Below, piece by piece: positions 36,401 to 47,472 of a stretch of DNA of 64,000 bases. Position 1 is the stretch's first letter. Each line of letters starts with the position of its first letter. The position numbers were made by a program, and so were the translations under genes. The notes beneath the pieces were generated by a model. That model saw only the letters and a list, made by a program, of their open reading frames with translations, was not told where the DNA came from and searched no databases. This DNA is from Sarcophilus harrisii (lineage: Eukaryota; Chordata; Mammalia; Dasyuromorphia; Dasyuridae): assembly GCF_902635505.1 (NCBI RefSeq), contig NC_045427.1:591313665-591377664 (forward strand), in the 5' to 3' direction.

Positions 36401-37619
36401 AAGATAGAATGGGAGAAAATGATATTGAGGAGTTGCCAAGGAAGGTTTTCCTAATGGGTATAGGAGTTGATCTGGATCTTGAAGGATATATAGAGGTTTT
36501 GGATTAGTAGAGAAAGTCTTGAGCAGGCAAAACATCCTGAACAAAGGCGCAGAGGTAAGAGTGATCACGATGTGTTGAGGGGACAATAAAGAGAGGTGGT
36601 GTGGTATAATGGAATGACCACCAGCTTTGGAATGAGAGAGCTTGGGTTTGTCACCATCCCCTCTCAATGCGCTGCACTTTTTTTGTTGACAGATTTAACC
36701 TCCTTAGCCCAGGTGATCTCTAAAGTTTCTTACAACTCTATGTCCAATGAAACCAGATTGGCTGAGGCAGAGAGTCCATGCTTGGGACAAGGTATTTATT
36801 AATCTTCAGTGAATTGATGCTGGAAATGGAAAGGATAGTGGAGGGTAAGCAAAGTCCATTGGGAATTTGGGTGGGATGAGACCTCAATGAATAGTTTGAG
36901 CATTTTCCTTTGAGAAAGGAGAAAAGAATAAAAGAATGGAGACAGAAAAATAGTGAGACAAAGAGGGGAGTCGATGAGTCTCTCTGGAGTATTTTCTGAG
37001 AATGAAGATGAGGGAGGGAGGAGGAACTGAGGTTTAATGCGAGCAGAGAAGGTCTGGAATAGCAGCTGCGGGTAATGTTTGAGAGAGTCAATGAGAGATA
37101 AATAATATGATTGCCAGGCAATAGCAAGGGCCAGATTGAAGTTGGACAGCATCAATTTGTCATGGGCCAGGTTTATTCACATCATGCTCTTTTTCCAGAA
37201 GAGCTTTGCAGTCCAGGAATAGGAGTGGAGAGAAGTAGACAATGGGATGGATCCAAGCTTGGGGAACATCATGGAAAGGGCAATAGCACTGACATGACTG
37301 ATCTTGGACTAGGTCAAGGATAGTGTCTCGAGGAGTCACAGTAGCTGTGAGGGTTGGGCTTGAATGACTCAGAAAGGAAGGGAGATGAGCAGGTTGGGTG
37401 AAGAAAATGAAAGGGATTAACAATGTTTGTTTTTATTATAAATTTAAACATCAACAGACATGCATATTTTAATATGCAAAGAAATACAGAAAAAAAGATC
37501 GTATATAAAACTGTGAATTTCTTGATACCATTTAAAAATGCATATTAAATTTACCCAGATACTTCTTTCTCCTTTATTTTGTAAACATTTAATTTTTTTC
37601 ATCAATCATATTGTATTAT

Positions 37620-37970
37620 ATTCTCCTCCCCCTCTTCTTTCTCTTCATCCTTCTCCTCCTCTCCCTTCTCCACCTCTTCCTCTATCTTCTTCCTCCTTCT
37701 TCTCCTCTTCCCAACTCATCCTCCTTTTCCCTCTCATCCTTCTCTTCACCTTCCTCCTTTCCTTCCTTTTTATCTTCTCCTTCCCCTCTTCCTTCTCTTC
37801 TTCCTCCTCCTCCTCTTCATCCTCTTCCTCTTTTTCCTCCTCCTCCTCCTCCCCTTCTCTTCCTCCTGTACCCCTCTTCTTCTTCCTCCTCCCCCTCCTC
37901 CTCTTTTTCCTTCCTCCCTCCTTCTGCCTTCTTCCCCTCCTCCTCCTGTTTCTTCTTCATCACTACCATT
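37620..37970 (+). repeat. CCT/CTT polypyrimidine tract
   Basis: About 350 bases with hardly any purine; tcctcctcc and cttcttcc units dominate. The overlapping long open frames reflect low complexity. Confidence 0.92.
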
Positions 37971-38284
37971 ACCTACCTAAATATCTTTTACAAAATAAAA
38001 TTCCCTTCTTGTAGCAAGGAGATGAATGGGTTTGAATGAAGGGGGAAGATTGGGGAAAATGACAAGCACTAAGGCTGCAGCCAGTAAATAGTCCCTGGTA
38101 ATGATGAGATGCTGAGTATGGACACTCATTGTATTAGAATGAGTCTTTGTGAAGTCTCTCCAGCTTTGAATATAGAAATGATGAAAATGTAAGCAAAAAT
38201 AAGACAAAAGAAGCAAAAAATCCATCAGTAACATCAATCCTTTCGCCAAAGCAGGTCACACTTCATCTGTGACTTTGTAGATCA

Positions 38285-38400
38285 ATTTCAGGGAGTTTCC
38301 CATGGCACAGAGAGATTAAGGAACCTGCCTAGGTCACACAGCTAGCATCAGAGATGGAACTGGAACCAGCTCTTTCCAAAACTAAGATCATCACTCAACC
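38285..38400 (-). mobile_element. MIR/CORE-SINE fragment
   Basis: Antisense core: cagagagattaaggaacctg, cctaggtcacacagctagc, catcagagatggaactgg. Confidence 0.65.
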
Positions 38401-38424
38401 TGCTTAACAAAATGCGTCTATAAT

Positions 38425-38590
38425 GATCAATCAGTTACCACTTACTAAGCAATTACTAAGTATCTACTATATGTCAGGCACTGTGCTAAGTGCTCAGGAT
38501 ATAAATATAAAATTGAAATGATTCCTGCCCTGAAGAGCTTCATATCCTTTGAGGGAAAAGGGAGGACAACAAAAGCTGATGTTAATATAA
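38425..38590 (+). mobile_element. Old mammalian interspersed repeat (catttattaag type)
   Basis: tactatatgtcaggcactgt, gctaagtgctcaggatataa and cctgccctgaagagcttcat; same family as 14892. Confidence 0.6.
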
Positions 38591-38734
38591 ATTATATATT
38601 ATAAGATATCATAACAAAACAATCAAAAGAAAAAATCAATTAAACGTGACTTTTTGAGGGGGAAGGCATTAGAAGTTGGAGGAAACAAGAAAGGCTTGGT
38701 GTAGAAGGTAGTGATACTTGAGTTGATTCTGAAT

Positions 38735-38885
38735 CAGGGGGTCCTTCACCTCTTTTGTAACACGGACTCACTTGGACAGTCTGGTAACACTAATATATTT
38801 TGATATAATTGGTTTCCTTTGTAATTCTGTGTCATTCATTTGATTAATTTAAAAGCATTTTTTGGCTAATTTGTCAAGGTCACAT
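38735..38885 (+). mobile_element. hAT-like miniature DNA transposon
   Basis: ttttgatataattggtttcc and tttgtaattctgtgtcattc match the 40690 copy; right end missing. Confidence 0.5.
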
Positions 38886-38984
38886 AAGTGGTCATTGTCA
38901 GAGGTAAAATTTGACTTCATACCTTCTGATTCTAGAAACTGGGGTCTTTCTACTCTACCACTACTCAAGGCATTTCTTTCACAC

Positions 38985-39690
38985 TGACAACACTCGCTGG
39001 AGGGGAATTCATTATGAGGCAGATACCTCTCAGACTATCGAAGGGGGTTTATTTATGGAAGTGTGGGAAGGAGCTCATTTGGGTCCCACAGCAGAGATTC
39101 AAAGACAGCTTTGGGGGGCCACTGCGCTCTTGGAGCCAGAAAAAAGAATCTAGCCCTGCCCAGATTAGCTCCCAGGCAGAGCCAGAGAGAAGTGCATGGG
39201 CAAATCCCATACAGACACTCAGATAGATTATCCTTTCAGGGGCCTGACGTCGTTATTTATTCCAGAGAAATAGGTGCTATTGATTCGTGGGATGGAGAAG
39301 CCATTGGCTGCTAAGCACAATCGGAGAGGGAGCTGAGGGAGCAAGGAAAGGGAAAGATGGGAGACAGACTGGCGGAAAGGGCCCATCTGCAGCCCTCTGA
39401 AGTACCCACCACCTCAGGGCGGTGTGTGGCTTAGAGAGCGGTCAGAGAAAGGAAAGCCAAGGCACTCCGTGATGAAACTCAGCCCCTGGAAAGCTGGGGC
39501 AGGCAGGCCCATCCCTCTTCTTCCATGGGCAACGGCGTCAAATGAATGGGACCATGGGAACCTTCCCATAGCCCTCTTCACTCGGGCTGCCCGGGAGAGA
39601 GTGGCCATAAGCATCTGTTCCAACACAATTGATCCCCTATCAGCCGCACATGGTGCCCGAAAGCACATCCTATGGGGGGAGGAGGAGACT
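38985..39690. other. Repeat-poor, GC-rich intergenic block
   Basis: About 700 bases without recognised repeat, richer in G+C and CpG than its surroundings, with a near-perfect CRE (TGACGTC at 39245-39251). Possible regulatory element; frames on both strands are open by chance and have no known homology. Confidence 0.4.
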
Positions 39691-39860
39691 TGGAGCCAGC
39701 TACCTATGGCAGTTTGGAGGTGGAGCCTCTGCTCCTCACACTCAAAAGGCTTTGGGCAAGTTACAGAGCCTCTCGCTTCAGTTTCTTCAATGATAACATG
39801 AATGGGTTGGACAGGATGGCCTCTAAGGTCCCTTTCTAGCTCTGAATCTGTGATCCCAAG
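39690..39860 (+). mobile_element. MIR/CORE-SINE fragment
   Basis: Sense core: ctttgggcaagttacagagc, gcttcagtttcttcaatgat, aaggtccctttctagctctg. Confidence 0.7.
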
Positions 39861-40029
39861 GAGTGCAAAGAATAAAGGCAAAAATGGAAGCCATAAAGTT
39901 CCTAATTAGAATGGAGGGGCATTGCATGAAGGTACCATTTCTCTTGGTACTTTTAGCCTTAGTTTCTAGCACAGTGCCTGACATATAGTAGGCTTCTCTC
40001 TGCTTATATAGATCTTGCCTTAGTTCAGT

Positions 40030-40312
40030 TTTCCTTCTTCCTCCTTCCCTCTCTCCCTCCCTCCCTGTCTGTCTTTCTCTCCCTATCCCATCTCTCTCTG
40101 TCTCTCTTTTTCTTTTCCTTCTCCTTCCCTCCCTCCCTCCTTTTTTCCTTCCCTCCCCTCTCTCTCCTTCCTCCCTCCCTCCTTTCTCTGTTTCTTTCTC
40201 CCTTCTCCTCCCTCCTTTTTCTCTCTCCCTCCCTCCTCCCTTTCTCTTTCTCTCTCTGTCTCTTTCTCCCTCCCCTCTTCTCTCTGTCTCTCCCTCCACC
40301 CTCTCATGTCAC
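40030..40312 (+). repeat. CT-rich polypyrimidine tract
   Basis: About 280 bases of ccct, tctc and tccc repeats on the + strand, followed directly by an L2 3' end. Confidence 0.92.
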
Positions 40313-40314
40313 TC

Positions 40315-40625
40315 CATCTATTTTTCCCACACTTTGTACTGGCCATCTCCCATGCTTAGAATACACTCCCTACCTATACCCAATTCCTAGATTCTTTTTC
40401 TTCTTTTACAATGTAGTTCAGACATCATATTCAGCATGAAATCTTTGCTTATTTCTTTAACTGGTAGGCCCTTCCTCACATAATACCTTTTATTTAACTA
40501 CTTTTTATATAGGCATTTATTATCCTTATAATGTAAACTCCTTGTAAGTAGTGATCCTTTCATTCTTTGTATTTGTATCCATAGTAAATGAAGGGGCCTA
40601 AAAAATACTTGCTGGTTAATTGTTG
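40315..40625 (+). mobile_element. L2 LINE 3' end
   Basis: actttgtactggccatctcc, catgcttagaatacactccc, aatgtaaactccttgtaagt and aaaatacttgctggttaatt follow the L2 order. Confidence 0.75.
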
Positions 40626-40689
40626 TTTGTTAGAAGAAGATTGTGATAAATAAATAAGGACACCAGAAAATGGGGCAAAGTGAGTGTAG

Positions 40690-40862
40690 CTCATATTTTC
40701 TTTAAAAATATATTTTGATAACTGCATTTTAATATAATTGGTTTCTTTTGTAATTCTGTGTCATTCATTTTCTTTAATTTAAAAGCATTATTCTGAGAAG
40801 GGGTTTATAGATGTTACCAGATTACCAAAGGGTCCACAACACAAAAAGGTTTAAGAACTCTC
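40690..40862 (+). mobile_element. hAT-like miniature DNA transposon
   Basis: ttttgataactgcattttaa, tataattggtttcttttgta, tattctgagaaggggtttat, and the end aggtttaagaactctca. Best copy of the family in the window. Confidence 0.6.
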
Positions 40863-40864
40863 AG

Positions 40865-41160
40865 ACAAATAATAACAATAGCAATAATAATAATAATTTA
40901 TATTTACCTATTTATATATCACTTTACACATGCATATCACACACATATATCACTTTGAAGTTTGCAGAGCAAATGTCATCATTCTATCCTCACAACCTTA
41001 GGAATTAGGAACTATTATTATCTCCATTTTATAGATGGGAAAACTATGGCAGACAGAAGTGAAATGAGTTAAATCAGTGACAAGATTGTAAGTGTATGAG
41101 GTCACATTTGAACTCGGGTCTTTTTGATTCCAGACCCAGCAGTCTATCTACTAATAGAGA
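40865..41160 (-). mobile_element. MIR/CORE-SINE, near full length
   Basis: Antisense order: tttgaagtttgcagagcaaa, atcctcacaaccttaggaat, ctccattttatagatgggaa, and the head tttgaactcgggtc. Confidence 0.65.
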
Positions 41161-41984
41161 AAGAAAATAATACAGGTGTCGGGGGATATGCAAGCATCTA
41201 CAATGATCATTTTCTATAAGAAGAGAATCAGATCCTGGGAAAAGGTCCTACTGCCTGGGGAATGGGTCCTTTCTGATCTTTGACCGAGAGGCTCATACCT
41301 AAGAAAATAGGGGGAGAAGTGTCATAGAAAAGCACCTGTCATTCCTAGGGACAGGTGAATGGATGGATAGATGCAGGGAAAGCTGGTTGCTGTGAAATGA
41401 CTGATGGGTGTAGAGAGGCAGAGGCAAGAGATAGATGTCTAGATGGCTGGAGAGATGGATGCAATTAGTCTCACAGAGAGGCAGGCAAATGGATAGATAC
41501 AGATAGGGATTGCAATTCTCAGTGGATGAATAGTGTTCTAAGCTATTGGAAAGAAGGCATATTTTATAAAATAAGCCATACTTTCTACACTTTGGGAATG
41601 GAAGGGATAGCTTCTAAGGGTCCCACTCTTCTGATCCCATTTGCTCTGAATACCCAGGTTTTCCTCATTAGGCTAAAAGAAACCCAGCTCTGCCAGAGGG
41701 GAGGAAGGAAGAGCCGTTACTTAGCGATATTGTGGTTAAATCTCTGACCGAAGAGGACAATTTCATTTATGTCACCTCTGGGGCAATCCACTAGGGAGTG
41801 CAGTGGAGAGGTTCAGCTCAGGATTCTCAGTCTCCGGAGAGGGAGAGAGGTGAAGTCAGGGTTCTGGGACGGGTCTGGAAAGAGCAGACCATTTTCTAGC
41901 CCAGGTTCTCAGGGGACAGAACTGGGGTCTCTGCAGCAGCTCCTAGCTTCATTATCTGCCTCCCACCTGGACACTGCATTTACT

Positions 41985-42262
41985 GCAATACTTTCCTTCC
42001 ATTCTTCAAAATACTATTCCAAAGCTCTGTCCCACGTTCCTCTTTTTGCCGGACATTGTTTTTTCCTTTCACCCTTCCCTGGAAATCCACTTATACTCTG
42101 TATATAATTTATATTTACTTCTCTGTATTTGTGTTTTGCCCACCTCACTTCCCACCTCTCCTCAGACTGTAAGCTTCCTGCAGGCAGGAACTGTTCCATT
42201 TTTCTGTTGTATTCCAGGGCTAGCACAGTGTCTGGCACATAGCAAACACTTGAGATGAATGC
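41985..42262 (+). mobile_element. L2 LINE 3' end
   Basis: cagactgtaagcttcctgca, ggcaggaactgttccatttt, agcacagtgtctggcacata and gcaaacacttgagatgaatg. Confidence 0.75.
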
Positions 42263-43439
42263 ATGAATCTGTAACGTGTTCCGCCTCCCTTTCTCTATCT
42301 GTAAAGTGGGCAACCGCTGCTGGAAGAACAGATGAATGGAAGAATGGATATTGTTTCTGAAATGCTTTGAGATCACTGGAGAATTAACAGGGTCCGACTC
42401 CTTGTCATTATCATGAATAGAAAGCTATGTCTCTGGCCCAGCTCAGCCCAGTCCAGCTGCTCTAGCAGATGCTTGCCCCTTTGAGAGCCTCATTCTATCA
42501 GACATTGCCTTCCAGCCCTCCTCCTCAATTCTTAATGAAGATTCTTTCTGGAAATGGCATTTCTGGAGAATTTGAGGACTCACCTCTGCACTGCCAGCTC
42601 ACCTCATCCCCCAGGGACGGTGCACCAAGTGACAAGTCAGCCAGGGTTGGGGATGGGATGTTAAGTCCTTCACCAAGTGCCTCAGGAATCAGAACAAAGC
42701 AGATGCTAAATCTGGACCACAGGCTGGCCATCCCATTAGTTGGTGGGGGACAGGAATTGGGTGGGGGAGGAAATGACTGAGCTTACTCACATTACCCTGT
42801 GTTTAGGGAGAGCCAGAACTAAGACCCCTTACCATTCCTGCCACAGAAGCATCTGGTAAGAGTGGGGAGTCCCCTGGACAGCTCCGGGCTGAGAATATGA
42901 ATCTGTTTCTTCTCCCACTGAGGGCAGGTATAGCTAATGGGCTGACCCTCTCTTCCTGAGCAACATTCTGGTTTCCCGTTTCACTTGGCTATTGTGATAA
43001 TATGAGGTCTTTGTGGTCCCACTCAAATGCTGCCTCCCCTGATGCCTGATGATTTCATTGCACTTCAGCCTTCTCTGGTACACACATCATGTCCTAATTT
43101 GTGCTATGTTTATTTAATTAATATTTTATTCCCCCCTTCCTTTCTTCTAGATTCTCCTATCACCCAAGTCAGGTGGGGATAGGGACAGGGAATAGATCTG
43201 TGATTAATAGGAAAGCAATTCTTGGATAAGGGAACACCTTTTACTAATGCAGGTCAGCACTTTTTAAAATTTCAAAGTCTTGGTTTCCTAAAACACTAGA
43301 GTGACCTGCTCAGGTCAAGTTTCACTGCCAGGATGGGTTAGAGGGACGCCATAAGCCCAGTTCTCTTGCTCTGGGGCCATTTCTCTACCCCCTCCCCTCC
43401 CACAATTGCTTCCCTACTCAGTGAGGTAAAGGCTGAATA

Positions 43440-43600
43440 ATTTATTTATTTATTTATTTTTTGCTGAGGCAGTTGGGGTTAAGTGACTCACCTAGGGTCA
43501 CAAAGCTAGGAAATGTTAAGTATCTGAGGCCAGATTTGAACTCAGGTCCTCATGACTTCAGGGCTGGTGCTCTATCCATTACATCAACTAGCTGCCCCTT
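43440..43600 (-). mobile_element. tRNA-derived marsupial SINE
   Basis: Antisense copy with a (TTTA)n tail at 43440-43462, then tgctgaggcagttggggtta, gtcctcatgacttcagggct, ggtgctctatccattacatc and agctgcccc. Confidence 0.85.
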
Positions 43601-43729
43601 AAATTCCTTAAGAGCAGGGATCATGTCTAATCTAACTTTGTACCTTGCAAAGAGTATGGCACCGGCCATACAAAGCTCAAGAGTTAAAGCAGGGAAATGA
43701 GTTCAGATCTTGCTGTGGCCTTTTCAACA

Positions 43730-43930
43730 AAATAGGCAACTGGGTGGCTCAGTGGAGGAAGGCCTGAATTCAAATCTGACCCCAGAAACTTCGTAGCTGT
43801 GTGACCTTGGGCAAATTAATTAACTTGTTTGCCTCAATTCCTCATCTGTAAAAAGAACTGGAGAATGAAATGACAAACCACTTCAGTAACTCTGCTGACC
43901 CAAATAGGGTCAGACATGACTGAATAAATA
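43730..43930 (+). mobile_element. CORE-SINE with RTE/BovB-like tail (Mar1 type)
   Basis: Head caactgggtggctcagtgga, core tagctgtgtgaccttgggca, and the tail gaatgaaatgacaaaccact, ccaaatagggtcagacatga, ctgaataaataa. The acatgactgaa end is shared with RTE/BovB LINEs, as in the Mar-1 family. Confidence 0.82.
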
Positions 43931-43999
43931 AGGACTTTCTGGTATCTTTTCCCATTGAAATCAACAGTATTTCAGAAACAAGGTCTTATTGATCCTCCT

Positions 44000-45760
44000 A
44001 ATATTCAGTTAGGAAGGTGCTGAACCAGATGAACTTTAAGATTTTTTAATCCTATAAGATGTGTCTGTTGCAATGAATCCACTCTTTTGTTGACCTTTTG
44101 ATCAATCCGCAGCTCTACAGCACTTCCTCCAGAGGGTAAGGCATTGGAACAATCTGGTCACCTTATAAAGGTTTCATGGGAAAAGATTGAGGTGAAGTTT
44201 TGGATTATCTGTGGAGTTCACTGACCCCCATTCGCTCTCTCCCTCCCGCCCTCCCTTCCTCTCTCTGACTATGTGCAGGATGAGCTAGTTACCAAGGAGA
44301 CACCGCTACATGCTTCTGATAGGACCAGGCTGGAGGCCGAGTCCACACTATGGTGGTAAGAGATAGAAGGTGACCCTAGGGAGAGTAGGATTCTGCTTGT
44401 CATCCCAGCCAAGTGTCTGGGTTGGGCTCAGGCTTGTGAGAGTGTGGAATCTGCTTGGAAAGACTTAGCCTGTTTCCGAGAAGATTAAATGTTCTGTCTC
44501 CTGCTTCAGCATGGTTCTGGAAAGATGAACAAAGCCCCTGTTTGGAGCAGAGAAGTGGATTTTCTGCTTGGCTGCATCAGACTAGCCGTGTGGGTCTGTG
44601 TGATGTGTTAGACCTCAGAGGGGGCCCTGGCAGGCTGAGGGAAGCTCCTGGCCCCAGGAGAATGGCACCTTCCCAGAGAAGCTGCCGGTTCAGGAGGGGC
44701 GCAGGAAGGTCATAATTGGGAGCCCTCCATTCGTCTTCCTCCAGCAGAACATAAGCAGGGCCATATTCCTCCAGGAAGGGAGGCTCCCTAGGATGGGAAG
44801 AGCCAGTTCTCCTGGGCAGCTATAAACACAAAACTTACACAGGATGGCTTATATATTTATTGTTGGGTTCAGTTTTTGGCTAACTGTGCTCATCTATTTC
44901 TGCCCATGTTGTTGGGCTTGGAAGGCAAACATCCAAGGGGAAAAGCCATGCTGAATGTTTTTGAAGGAGCAGAATCCAGCTCTCTCACCTCCACCTGACA
45001 GGTGATGCTCACCTGGAAGGTGCTGACTCTGTCCTTTCAAGAGTAGTGAAGAGAATGTCAAACTCAGCTCTTTCTCTTATTTGGAGTGGCCATCCTACAT
45101 TTGATCCTATCAAATCACCCAGTCTGAGAAAAGGCAGCTTGATCTCAGGCTTATTGGTCTCTATTTGTGGATTGTAATGGGGCCAGGAATAATTCTACAG
45201 ATGTAACCGGCCCCACTCACAATGGATACAGTAAGACCTCGTTATAAGGAAACTTGATGTTCAGACATTTGCTGTTACTTCTATCCCTAATCCACATCAG
45301 AAACTGAAGGGATTACTTCAGACTGCCTGGATGCTTACTTTACTGAGATTTCTGGTCCTCTTGGCAGTCAGTGGGTTTCAGCAAACGAACTGTACGCTTA
45401 CTTTGGGGTTTTGTTGTCAGAGCCAGCCTCTAAGAAATGTCGGATGACATTGTAATTTGGTGCTGTGTAAGGTCTAGCTCACCTGCTCTTGAATCTCTAA
45501 GTATGGCCACATTTTGAATTGTTTAATTTTTGTGTTTCCCAGTCCCCTCATCTCCAATTAGCCCACTCCTTCCTAAAGAGGCAACAGCTTCCCAGAGCAC
45601 TAGGAGGTAAAGGCCAGTATCAAAGGGAGGCTTAGGAGGCAGAAGAGATGAGCTTTCTTTGTTTCTTCCAGGTGTGCCAGTCATTTCTGGGCCTCAGTTT
45701 CCCATTTTGTAAAATGAGGGGTTTGGAAGAGAAAGTTTGACACTAAGCTCTCAGTTCCCT
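44000..45760. other. Repeat-poor intergenic block
   Basis: About 1.7 kb with few recognised repeats. It includes an RFX X-box-like motif (44288-44301) and a possible Tigger-type terminus at 45227. No exon recognised. Confidence 0.4.
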
Positions 45761-46200
45761 TCTCCAATACTCATGTCTAAGCAGAAGTACCTTAATGAAA
45801 ACCTTTACAAAACCTATTATACGCTGTGTTGGGTTTTTTTTCTTGCTTTAGACTTGTAATTCAAACAAACTGTTGCAAATATAAAAATAGCTGTACCTAT
45901 TAGGGATTCACATTCTATTATTTATCTTGAGTATCATTATTATAATATCAGAAAATTGCAGCTCTCTTTTAAATAGGTGATTTTAAAAGGTTTACTGCAT
46001 TTCTAAGGGTGATTTTATTATATCTTGGGGCACTGTATTCTCCTCTCCTTCTTCCTCTCAGAAGATTTCTGCAATTTAATGAGAGGTAATGGCAACTTTC
46101 ACTATGAAGACTTATTATTAAAATATTCTATGCCCTAGAAAGCAGGCTAGTCCAGAGCATCCCCAAATGTTGACTAGAAAAATCTGCTGTGAGGCTTCTT

Positions 46201-46630
46201 TTTTTTAGAGTTTCCAGAGTTGGATTCCTATTTGCTTATCTCCTCTGAGGAAAAACTCTATCAATTCATTGCCCAGACCAATTCTTTGTTCACAGAAGGT
46301 ACTTAACAAATATTGAATCGAATTGAATTACAAGCTCATGAACTACTCATTTCCTACCTTACCCTTTCCTTGGACTGAACTCCGGCCTCCCAGAAGGAGT
46401 ACATGTTAGCCTGGACCCAGACTGTTGTTTGTGCTCGGGGGGGCCCAGTTGGCACCCTGAAATTTGTTGAGTTGTAGAGTTTGAAGGGAGTTTTTTTTTT
46501 TAAACCCAGAGTTGGGTTCCTACTTGCTGAGGAAAAACCATAAATTCATTGCCCAAACCAATCTCTTGTTCATAGGGAATACTTACAAAATAATGAATTG
46601 AATTGAATTACAAGTTCATGAACTACTCAC
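46201..46630 (+). repeat. Diverged local duplication (46201-46350 and 46491-46630)
   Basis: Both units run from a T-rich start through cagagttgg(a/g)ttcct, caattcattgcccagacc or its variant, to gaattgaattacaag, followed by tcatgaactactca. A 140-base spacer separates them. Both include an L2-like tail. Confidence 0.8.
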
Positions 46631-46902
46631 TCCATCCCGTCCCATATTCTCTCCATAACCGAGCCAGGTCTAGAACCCAAGGCTGGTGAACAACCTACAC
46701 GGGTGTCCCATTCCTTCTTCTTCTCTATTCCTTCGCTTGACTTTAAGGTAAAGAATGATAGAGAAAACGGCATTCTGTGACCTTTCAGATGATGGAATTG
46801 GGGTGCAAGGTGCGGCGTAACACAAAGGGGGTGACAGAATTCCGACGTTATCTATCGTCCCAGAGGAATTTCACCAGCTCAGCGCTAATATCCAGCATAT
46901 AG

Positions 46903-46908
46903 TTTATT
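46903..46908 (-). terminator. CRTAC1: CRTAC1 polyadenylation signal 2 (AATAAA)
   Basis: A second AATAAA on the - strand 565 bases past the stop, at the end of a repeat-free stretch. It would give a more usual 3' UTR length and is as likely the main site. Confidence 0.55.
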
Positions 46909-47458
46909 GGCATAAATTCTCTGAGGGAGGGGCTGGAAGACTTAGCAGATTAAAATTGTAACATTTTCATCAGGAACCCTATCCTCCCCACTCTCACGGC
47001 CACTGCCCTCCCTCCGCCAGCACCACCCCCGCCAGAAGGTGCCCTCCGTTCCAGGGAGTTAGGGCGGGCAACGAAGAAACAGCATAGGCCAAACCAGCAG
47101 GCACATGGTACATCATAATGAGGCAAGCAACCACCTGGGAGCCATCTTTGCTAAGGCAAAATCATAACAAACAAGAAAGATTACAACACAGACTGGTACA
47201 GATGAGCTAGGGCTGTTGTGGCTGTTTGGGGAGGGAGGGAGAAATTTCCCTTTCTGTTTTCTCAGAAAACATGCAAAGAAAGGATTCACAAACAACTCTG
47301 TTTACAAAAATATTGGTCACTTCCCTTTCCCTTTTCAAAGATGGCTACCCTGCTGTCCATTCTGTGACTCAGAGGGAACACTGCAGTATCTAGTAGGGGT
47401 GGAGAGAGAAACAGGCAGAGGGAGAGAGATTCAGGTCCACAAAGGTTGTTAGTCTTTC

Positions 47459-47464
47459 TTTATT
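47459..47464 (-). terminator. CRTAC1: CRTAC1 polyadenylation signal 1 (AATAAA)
   Basis: AATAAA on the - strand starting only nine bases after the TAA stop. Downstream on that strand is a mixed sequence with short T/G runs (tttgtgg), a modest downstream element. Confidence 0.6.
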
Positions 47465-47472
47465 GACGGGAA

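Larger units (their letters stand above)
21196..46889. other. Intergenic region between convergent GOLGA7B and CRTAC1
   Basis: 25.7 kb without a recognisable exon. Most is repeat remnants listed separately. Repeat-poor stretches include 38985-39690, 42400-42960 and 44000-45760. The open frames here are low-complexity or short and have no recognised homology. Confidence 0.7.
46890..47472 (-). other. CRTAC1: CRTAC1 3' UTR (probable)
   Basis: Sequence between the isoform-B stop and the second poly(A) signal. It looks unique, with moderate GC and no recognised repeat. If the first signal at 47459 is used, the 3' UTR is only about 30 bases; if the second, about 580. Confidence 0.6.

Noticed and set aside
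37538-38014. 158-residue Ser/Pro/Leu-rich frame
   Set aside because: Product of the polypyrimidine tract.
39414-39881. 155-residue frame on the - strand
   Set aside because: Runs from a repeat-poor block into a MIR; no homology seen.
39823-40299. 158-residue Arg/Glu/Gly frame on the - strand
   Set aside because: Reverse complement of the CT tract at 40030-40312.
43440-43930. tRNA-like heads considered as tRNA genes
   Set aside because: They are parts of SINEs, diverged and without an intact cloverleaf.
46960-47060. Gly-rich frame on the - strand considered as the CRTAC1 A-isoform tail
   Set aside because: It lacks the expected C-terminal ESCEPSC-like end and has no matching acceptor in the right phase.
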